From Bacteroidales bacterium UBA4788 (GTDB lineage Bacteria > Bacteroidota > Bacteroidia > Bacteroidales > VadinHA17), in assembly GCA_002402965.1 (NCBI GenBank), contig DHGW01000029.1:27446-39970 (forward strand): 12,525 nt of DNA. The letters run 5' to 3'. The notes below the pieces were generated by a model, which did no database searches, was not told the DNA's origin, and saw only the letters and a list, made by a program, of their open reading frames with translations. Positions 6,822 to 12,525 of this stretch are shown here, piece after piece. Within the stretch, counting starts at the first letter, position 1, and each line of letters begins with the position of its first letter. A program made the translations under genes and the position numbers.

Positions 6822-8027
6822 ATGGATAATTACAGTTCGCTCTTCAGCCAGCTCACACGGGAGCATGAGGCCCTGATCACTCGTCCCAACCGTAAGACAG
6901 GGTACGGGAACGGGATATATGAGAGATATGCTTACCCTGTCCTTACCGCCGCCCATGCGCCGCTGGCATGGAGGTATGACCTCAACCCGTCCACCAATCC
7001 GTACCTGATGGAGCGCTTTGGCATCAATGCCGCATTCAATGCCGGTGCTATGAAGTTCGACGGGAAGTACATCCTCGCCGTAAGGGTGGAGGGGGTCGAC
7101 AGGAAATCGTTCTTTGCGATCGCCGAGAGCCCGAACGGTACTGACAATTTCCGCTTTCGCGATTACCCGGTCACCATGCCTGAGACAGACAATCCGGACA
7201 TCAACGTGTACGACATGAGGCTGACGAAACATGAGGACGGGTGGATATACGGGATCTTTTGTACTGAGAGGAAGGATCCCTCAGCGCCTCCCGGGGATCT
7301 CTCCTCGGCCGTGGCGACCGCTGGTATTGCCAGAACGCGCGACCTGGTCACCTGGGAGCGCCTGCCCGACCTGCTTTCTTCCAGTCAGCAGCGCAATGTT
7401 GTATTGCATCCGGAGTTGGTCAACGGGATGTACGCGTTGTATACAAGGCCGCAGGACGGCTTCATCGATGCCGGCAGCGGCGGGGGGATCGGCTGGGCGC
7501 TGGTTAAGGACATCACCCGTGCCGTGATTGAACCGGGCGATGAGAAGATCATCAACTTCAGACATTACCATACAATCAGGGAACTGAAGAACGGTGAAGG
7601 GCCGCACCCCATAAAGACACCTGCGGGATGGCTCCATCTGGCCCACGGGGTGAGGGGATGCGCGGCAGGACTGCGGTATGTCCTATACATGTATATGACA
7701 GCACTGGATGATCCCTCGAGGGTGATTGCCGAACCGGGCGGATACTTCATGGCCCCGGTAGAGGAGGAGCGCTTCGGCGATGTCTCGAACGTACTCTTCT
7801 CCAACGGGTGGATTGCTGATGACGACGGAACGGTTTACATATATTATGCATCGTCTGACACGCGTATGCATGTGGCAGTGTCATCCATCGACAGGCTGAC
7901 CGATTACTGCATGAATACCCCCGCTGACGGATTTCGCTCTGCGGCATCAGTGCAGACACTGAATGCTATCATTGCCCGTAACAGGGAATACCTCGGAGGC
8001 AAATGCACAGGGACGCCGGAATGCTGA
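6822..8027 (+). CDS. GH130 4-O-beta-D-mannosyl-D-glucose phosphorylase
   Basis: A 401-residue cytoplasmic enzyme with no signal peptide, closest to the GH130_1 type known from Bacteroides fragilis. It splits beta-1,4-mannosyl-glucose with phosphate into mannose-1-phosphate and glucose, saving one ATP equivalent. The five-bladed propeller family is recognised by NPSTNPYLMERFG (55-67), FNAGAMKFDGKY (72-83), YDMRLT with general-acid Asp131 at the same residue number I recall for the B. fragilis enzyme, and GEGPHPIKTPAGWLHL further on. It follows GH26 by 13 bp. Its TGA overlaps the preferred start of the epimerase by one base. Mannan-oligosaccharide phosphorylase (GH130_2) is the alternative, less likely given the paired epimerase. 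Confidence 0.93.
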   Translation: MDNYSSLFSQLTREHEALITRPNRKTGYGNGIYERYAYPVLTAAHAPLAWRYDLNPSTNPYLMERFGINAAFNAGAMKFDGKYILAVRVEGVDRKSFFAIAESPNGTDNFRFRDYPVTMPETDNPDINVYDMRLTKHEDGWIYGIFCTERKDPSAPPGDLSSAVATAGIARTRDLVTWERLPDLLSSSQQRNVVLHPELVNGMYALYTRPQDGFIDAGSGGGIGWALVKDITRAVIEPGDEKIINFRHYHTIRELKNGEGPHPIKTPAGWLHLAHGVRGCAAGLRYVLYMYMTALDDPSRVIAEPGGYFMAPVEEERFGDVSNVLFSNGWIADDDGTVYIYYASSDTRMHVAVSSIDRLTDYCMNTPADGFRSAASVQTLNAIIARNREYLGGKCTGTPEC

Positions 8028-9208
8028 TGACGGAGATGCGTGCGGGAGCCATGGAGGAACTGATCCGCAACATCATGCCTTACTGGATAAAGAATATGCC
8101 CGACAGGGATGGCGATGGCTTTTACGGGAGGATTGACGGCCGTGAGAACGTTGTGGCTGAAGCGCCTCGCGGAGCTATCCTGAACGCGCGGATACTATGG
8201 AGCTTCCCGGCAGCGTGGGTAAAGGTCAGGGACCCGCTTTACATGGAGATGGCCACCAGGGCGCGTGATTATATATTCCGCCATTTCTTTGATGATGCCT
8301 ATGGCGGCACCTACTGGAGCCTGAAGAGCAACGGCGAACCACTAGAAACGAAAAAGCAAATCTACTCCCAGGCCTTCTTCATCTATGCCCTGAGCGCTTA
8401 TCATATGGCCACGGGCGACATGGAATCGCTCGACAGGGCCGTCAGCCTCTTCAGGCTTATTGAGAAGCACAGCTTCGACAGGGAGCGCGACGGTTATTTC
8501 GAGGCATTCACCCGCGAGTGGGGCGAGCTGGCTGATCTCCGGCTGAGCGAAAAGGAGGCGAATGAGAAGAAGACGATGAACACGCATCTTCATCTGCTTG
8601 AAGCATATACAAGCCTTTACAAAATATGGCCTGACGGGGAGCTCCGCAGGCAGCTCTCAGGGCTGGTGCGAATCTTTACTGAAAGGATTGTTGATCCGGC
8701 AACCTCGCACCTTAACCTCTTTTTTGATGAGGAGTGGAACTGCAGGTCAACCATTGTCTCATATGGCCACGATATTGAGGCTTCATGGCTGCTGTGCGAA
8801 GCGGCTGAAGCGCTTGGTGAGGCCGAAAGTACAAAGGGGGTGGCGCTGAAGATTGCCTCTGCAGCTCACGAAGGGTTGGCGGAGGATGGCAGCCTCTGGT
8901 ATGAGAGGGATGACGCAGCCGGGCACTTCGACCGCGACAGGCATTGGTGGGTGCAGTCGGAGGGAGTGGTGGGCTTTCTGAATGCCTGGCAGCTCAGCGG
9001 CGATGAGAGTTGGCTGGAGCTGGCAGCCGGGCTTTTTGAATATATCAGAACGCGCCTGGTTGACCCTGAGAACGGCGAATGGTTCTGGAGCATACGTGCC
9101 GATGGCACCGTTAACCGTGATGACGACAAGGCCGGATTCTGGAAGTGCCCATACCACAATTCAAGGATGTGCCTGGAGATGTTGGCAAGGTGCTCGGAGC
9201 AGTTCTGA
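8027..9208 (+). CDS. AGE-family epimerase: mannobiose / cellobiose 2-epimerase
   Basis: A 393-residue (alpha/alpha)6-barrel epimerase of the N-acylglucosamine 2-epimerase superfamily, without signal peptide. It inverts C2 of the reducing sugar, making mannosyl-glucose from beta-1,4-mannobiose and so feeding the adjacent GH130 enzyme. Visible active-site motifs: Arg55 in NARILWSF, His188 in NTHLHLLEAY, His248 and Glu251 in GHDIEASWL, the Trp pair in HWWVQSEG, and His377 in KCPYHNSRM. These lie within a few residues of the positions I recall for Ruminococcus albus cellobiose 2-epimerase (52, 184, 243, 374), which supports ATG 8027. That ATG overlaps the GH130 stop as TGATG, a translational-coupling arrangement. 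Upstream in-frame ATGs at 8003 and 8021 would add eight or two residues. It is the last gene of the operon: 124 bp with a T-run at 9217-9222 but no clear hairpin follow. Confidence 0.93.
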   Translation: MTEMRAGAMEELIRNIMPYWIKNMPDRDGDGFYGRIDGRENVVAEAPRGAILNARILWSFPAAWVKVRDPLYMEMATRARDYIFRHFFDDAYGGTYWSLKSNGEPLETKKQIYSQAFFIYALSAYHMATGDMESLDRAVSLFRLIEKHSFDRERDGYFEAFTREWGELADLRLSEKEANEKKTMNTHLHLLEAYTSLYKIWPDGELRRQLSGLVRIFTERIVDPATSHLNLFFDEEWNCRSTIVSYGHDIEASWLLCEAAEALGEAESTKGVALKIASAAHEGLAEDGSLWYERDDAAGHFDRDRHWWVQSEGVVGFLNAWQLSGDESWLELAAGLFEYIRTRLVDPENGEWFWSIRADGTVNRDDDKAGFWKCPYHNSRMCLEMLARCSEQF

Positions 9209-9332
9209 CCTGCGGCTTTTTTCCTCTCTCTTTGATTTATCAGTATCATTCCTCTTTTCTTATGTAATTTTCGTCGATTTGCGGCGTTTTGTTAAATAAT
9301 TGTTTACCCCAATAATCTAACTGATCTGGAAT

Positions 9333-10997
9333 ATGAGACCCGGGAGGTATCTTTTTATGTTCCTGCTTGTACCGTTTTGTACGATCTCTGAGTCACAGGA
9401 CCTGTCCTCCCTTACCGGCAAGGATAAGTTTGACATCAGCGGACAGCTTGGAGCTTCAATGGTTTTTTACAACGTAGAGGGACGGGAGGCTAACCGTCCG
9501 GCATTCTCATGGATGCTGGTGGGTAACCCGGTAATAACCGTGTATGGGATTACCTTTCCGTTCTCATTTACAGTAAGTGAGCAGGAGCGCAGTTTTCAGC
9601 AGCCCTTTAACAGGTTCGGTGTCAGCCCGAGCTACAAATGGGCGAAGCTGCACCTTGGTTACCGCAATGTTTCATTCTCTAAATACACACTGGGAGGTCA
9701 TACAATTCTCGGTGGCGGCGGTGAATTCACACCGGGGAAGTTCAGGATAGGTGTGATGTACGGCCAGCTGCTGAGGCCGGTACCGTTCAATTCCTCCATA
9801 CTGCCGGTACAGACACAACAGGTGCCGGCATACAGACGTAACGGAATGGCATTTAGGTTCGGTTATGGAACGGCATCAAACAATGCAGACATAATAATCT
9901 TCAGGGCCTCAGATGTTACCGGGTCAATTGCAGACACCAGCCAGCTGCTTCTCCCGGGTTCCAATACTGTTGTCTCATTCATAACCCATCAGAAACTGCT
10001 GAAAAACTTTGTCTTCGACCTTGAGCTTGCAAACAGCATTTATACTGAAGACAAGCGTCTGGATGGAGAGCCCGGCATGAAGCTCATCCCGGTCATCAGT
10101 GAGCTTATCGGGACTAACATCAGCACAACATCCAGCAATGCAATTGATGCCTCTTTCGGGTATGACTCAAAGGTTTTCGACCTGAAGATGAGGCTGAGGC
10201 AGATTGATCCCGGTTTCCGTTCGATGGGCACCTATTTTATGCAGAATAATATCCGGAATATTACAATTGAGCCTGCCGTCACCCTGTCCGGTGATAAATA
10301 TATCATCGCCGGCAGCCTGGGTTTTCAGCGTGACAACCTTAAGGAAAGTCTCGCTCATCAGACTAACCGGACCATTGGCTCGGTAAGAGTGGCGGCCAAT
10401 CCTGTGAAGTGGTACAGGGCTGATATCAACTATTCAAATTATGACATTGACCAGAAGGCAGGGATTAATCCTCTTGATCCTCTGAGCACGATCAACCAGA
10501 TATCACAGACAACCAGCAGCATCAACCTGGTGCAGAATCTTTCGTTCGCCGGCAAGACGCTCTCCCAGAATGTAATGGTCACCCTTAATAACCAGTTAAT
10601 GACGGATCATGTAAATGAGACGGGCGGTTCATACAGGACGTTTGTGGCCATGGGCTCATATGTTGTCGGTTATATGCCCCTGAGGATCAACCTGGCACTT
10701 AATTACAGTTACTCCACATTTGATATTCCTTCTGCAGTGAATACATTCCACGGGCCCTCAGCTTCACTGTCATCATCATTGCTTAAGGGCAGACTGAATC
10801 TGGCTGTTGCCGGCTCGCGTCTTTCGAATATTCTCGATAATACTCTGTCAGGGCACATCACTTCAGGTTCATTTTCATCCACTTTCAGGATAACGAAGAT
10901 GCATATGGTCAGGGCCAGGTTATATGTGAACAACAGCACAGGGGTCAATTCTTTTACTGAAACTAAAGGGGAGTTAGGTTATGGATTTATTTTCTAG
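9333..10997 (+). CDS. Predicted outer-membrane beta-barrel protein, unknown function
   Basis: A 554-residue protein with an N-terminal signal peptide (hydrophobic 7-17, probable cut near residue 20-22). The rest alternates polar and hydrophobic residues in strand-length runs, and it ends in aromatic GYGFIF, as outer-membrane barrels do. I recognise recurring phrases of an uncharacterised Bacteroidota family: SFQQPFNRFGVSPSYKW (87-103), HLGYRNVSFSKYTLGGHTIL (107-126), GKFRIGVMYGQL (135-146). No TonB-dependent plug, TonB box, SusD-like part or OmpA domain is visible. The next gene starts 4 bp after the stop, so they probably work together, perhaps with this barrel as surface anchor or exit channel for the partner; that is inference. 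It is separated from the epimerase by 124 bp, so it may be a separate unit. By eye it looks more A+T-rich than the mannan genes; not calculated. Confidence 0.8.
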   Translation: MRPGRYLFMFLLVPFCTISESQDLSSLTGKDKFDISGQLGASMVFYNVEGREANRPAFSWMLVGNPVITVYGITFPFSFTVSEQERSFQQPFNRFGVSPSYKWAKLHLGYRNVSFSKYTLGGHTILGGGGEFTPGKFRIGVMYGQLLRPVPFNSSILPVQTQQVPAYRRNGMAFRFGYGTASNNADIIIFRASDVTGSIADTSQLLLPGSNTVVSFITHQKLLKNFVFDLELANSIYTEDKRLDGEPGMKLIPVISELIGTNISTTSSNAIDASFGYDSKVFDLKMRLRQIDPGFRSMGTYFMQNNIRNITIEPAVTLSGDKYIIAGSLGFQRDNLKESLAHQTNRTIGSVRVAANPVKWYRADINYSNYDIDQKAGINPLDPLSTINQISQTTSSINLVQNLSFAGKTLSQNVMVTLNNQLMTDHVNETGGSYRTFVAMGSYVVGYMPLRINLALNYSYSTFDIPSAVNTFHGPSASLSSSLLKGRLNLAVAGSRLSNILDNTLSGHITSGSFSSTFRITKMHMVRARLYVNNSTGVNSFTETKGELGYGFIF

Positions 10998-11001
10998 ACA
11001 T

Positions 11002-12525
11002 ATGAACAACTGCAGGTCGTTACTAAAGGCAGGCACACTGGCCATGATACTGGCTTCTGTTGCCTGCCCTCAGCTTGAAGCACAGGTTACTGCAAGTGTG
11101 GCAGTTCTGCCTCCGTACAGCCCGGACATCGAAGACTATCCGGACAGGACCAGGATCACTGTTACGGCAATGTCAATGGATTTCATTGACATTGAATGCA
11201 CACTCGGCCTTACAATAACCGGTGACAATGGCATTGAGCTCAGGTCGCTTGCTGACTATGCTTATTCAACCTTCCCCCTGCAGACAGGAGTACCTGTCAT
11301 TCTCACGGGACCTGATCTCTCGCAGTACTTTTCACTTGGCAATCTTATTGTCTCGGGAATTGATCCTTCAGAACTGCGAAGCCAGGGTCTGCCTCCGGGT
11401 AATTACCGGGTATGCGCAAGGGTGTACCATTCTGGCCGGCCACTCTCGGAGGATATCCCGGCAGGATGCGGTAACTACTTCAGGGTTAACTATCTGCAGC
11501 CACCAATGCTGATTACCCCCGCTGACGGAAGCGAGATTGAGAATACGATGTCCCAGCAGATAATATTCAGCTGGACACCATCACCGGGAGCGCCGGCATG
11601 GACCTCCTATGTACTCAAGATAGTGGAGATATCAGACCCTGACAGGGACCCAAACGATGCGTTGCTGTCGTCAACCACGCCAGCTTTCTTTGAGGAAGAG
11701 GTTTTTGGCACTTCGTTCCTTTACGGTCCGGCCCAGCCTCTGCTTGATCCGGGGAAGAGATACGCTTTCCAGGTGATCGCCTCTGAACGGGAGACTAACA
11801 CCCGTTTTGAAAATTTCGGGCGCAGTGAGGTCTTCTCATTCAGATACGGGAAAGAGTCTGATAACATACTTGCTTTCCCGGATCTTGTTGTGACTGCCCC
11901 TCCTGCACTTGAAAAGGCGAAGGACGGCATAAAGACATGGGCCATGCCCAACTCCTCTGTCAGCGGAACCCTTCAGTATTATTTCCCGCAGGATCAGCAG
12001 ACAAAGGGTTTTGTTAAAAAGTCACCACTAAGGCTTCGTATTGGCTATTACATCCTGACAGCGGGCAATCAGAAAGTGTACCTTACCCCGGGTCTTGACA
12101 GCTATGTGTTTGAACAGGATGTGCAGATGCGTGCAGGAAACAGCGCCTTCGCTCTGCAGTATAAGGCTCCCTACGTCGCAGATACTCTGCCTTCACAGGA
12201 AACTGACTTTGCATTCTGTACCACCGACGACAACGGAAGGTTCAATTTCATGTTCAATAATCCGGGTCTGGGCATTGTTGCCGAAAAGATTACTGCCACC
12301 CGCACTGTCATAGGATTAAAACAGACCGGATTTTCCAATGGTGAGCCGGTGTATGTTAAGAATGAATCAATTGAAGTGACCAGGGGCGACCTTTACATGT
12401 ATGCAAATATTATAGCAGATGACTTCTATTATACCAGCCCGACTCTGGAGGTGATGACACCGAAGGGTGAGAATGCTGATCTGGGCATGGTGAGCACCAA
12501 AGTCAGGTCATATGACCTTGATGTC
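11002..12525 (+). CDS. Large secreted protein, N-terminal part: TANFOR-like domain plus fn3-like region (partial)
   Basis: An open frame of 508 codons with no stop before the window ends. ATG 11002 gives a signal peptide (hydrophobic 12-22, probable cut after LEA at residue 27). An in-frame ATG at 10981 would overlap the barrel gene by 17 nt and spoil the n-region. Residues about 28-165 resemble the Bacteroidota TANFOR domain as I remember it: LPPYSPDIEDY (36-46), LTITGDNGI (70-78), LTGPDLSQYFSLGNLIVSGI (101-120), LPPGNYRVCARVY (130-142), with Cys138 and Cys156 as a possible disulfide. Then comes a fibronectin type III-like segment beginning PPMLITPADGSEI (167-179) with FSWTPSPG. A region with no recognised domain follows from about 290, including TTDDNGRFNFMF (407-418). 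Such proteins are often very long and surface-exposed. Function is unknown; adhesion or matrix binding is possible. Domain name from memory, moderate certainty. Confidence 0.75.
   Translation, partial: MNNCRSLLKAGTLAMILASVACPQLEAQVTASVAVLPPYSPDIEDYPDRTRITVTAMSMDFIDIECTLGLTITGDNGIELRSLADYAYSTFPLQTGVPVILTGPDLSQYFSLGNLIVSGIDPSELRSQGLPPGNYRVCARVYHSGRPLSEDIPAGCGNYFRVNYLQPPMLITPADGSEIENTMSQQIIFSWTPSPGAPAWTSYVLKIVEISDPDRDPNDALLSSTTPAFFEEEVFGTSFLYGPAQPLLDPGKRYAFQVIASERETNTRFENFGRSEVFSFRYGKESDNILAFPDLVVTAPPALEKAKDGIKTWAMPNSSVSGTLQYYFPQDQQTKGFVKKSPLRLRIGYYILTAGNQKVYLTPGLDSYVFEQDVQMRAGNSAFALQYKAPYVADTLPSQETDFAFCTTDDNGRFNFMFNNPGLGIVAEKITATRTVIGLKQTGFSNGEPVYVKNESIEVTRGDLYMYANIIADDFYYTSPTLEVMTPKGENADLGMVSTKVRSYDLDV

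Noticed and set aside
6783..7232. Antisense open frame of 149 codons across the GH26/GH130 junction
   Set aside because: It lies opposite strongly supported enzyme genes, shows no family motifs, and is explained by the G+C-rich codon pattern of the plus-strand genes.
9190..9222. Possible terminator: inverted repeat TGCT-CGG-AGCA near the epimerase stop, then a T-run at 9217-9222
   Set aside because: The stem is only 4 bp, lies inside the coding sequence, and is too far from the T-run for a convincing intrinsic terminator.
9265..9272. TAATTTTC as a -7 element for the barrel gene
   Set aside because: It misses the final G of TAnnTTTG and the nearest TTTG (9231-9234) is about 30 nt away, too far for a normal -33 spacing.
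10981..11001. ATG 10981 as start of the TANFOR-like protein
   Set aside because: It would overlap the barrel gene by 17 nt; ATG 11002 starts a cleaner signal peptide 4 bp after the stop.

Overview
The window looks like chromosomal DNA from an uncultured or environmental member of the Bacteroidota, probably Bacteroidales-like. Four things point there. Starts lack Shine-Dalgarno sequences. The divergent promoter region carries TAnnTTTG elements, the Bacteroidota -7 consensus. Secreted glycosidases have lipoprotein signal peptides. The mannan gene set GH26, GH130 and 2-epimerase is typical of the phylum. Coding density is high, and I saw no RNA gene, CRISPR array, insertion sequence or phage gene.

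Bases 1-9208 are a beta-mannan (probably acetylated galactoglucomannan) utilisation locus. On the left, the 3' part of a CE7 acetyl esterase is followed after 15 bp by a GH2 beta-galactosidase-type lipoprotein. A convergent AraC-family regulator comes next on the minus strand. A regulatory region of about 295 bp (4071-4365) separates it from a divergent four-gene operon: GH5_7-like mannanase lipoprotein, GH26 mannanase lipoprotein, GH130 mannosylglucose phosphorylase, and an AGE-family mannobiose/cellobiose 2-epimerase. Gaps in this operon are 7 bp, 13 bp and a 1-nt stop/start overlap.

The inferred pathway is as follows. CE7 removes acetyl groups and GH2 removes beta-linked terminal sugars. 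GH5 and GH26, anchored in the envelope, cut the mannan backbone to mannobiose and mannosyl-glucose. After uptake, the cytoplasmic epimerase turns beta-1,4-mannobiose into mannosyl-glucose. GH130 then phosphorolyses this to mannose-1-phosphate and glucose. The importer, SusC/D pair and any alpha-galactosidase are not in the window.

Bases 9333-12525 hold a different module: a 554-residue predicted outer-membrane beta-barrel of unknown function, and 4 bp later the start of a large secreted protein that runs off the window. The second protein opens with a region resembling the Bacteroidota TANFOR domain, followed by an fn3-like region. This pair, which I recall as a recurrent but functionally undescribed arrangement, is the best candidate for new biology here. 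The short gap between the convergent GH2 and AraC genes also carries an unexplained array of 33-bp imperfect direct repeats.
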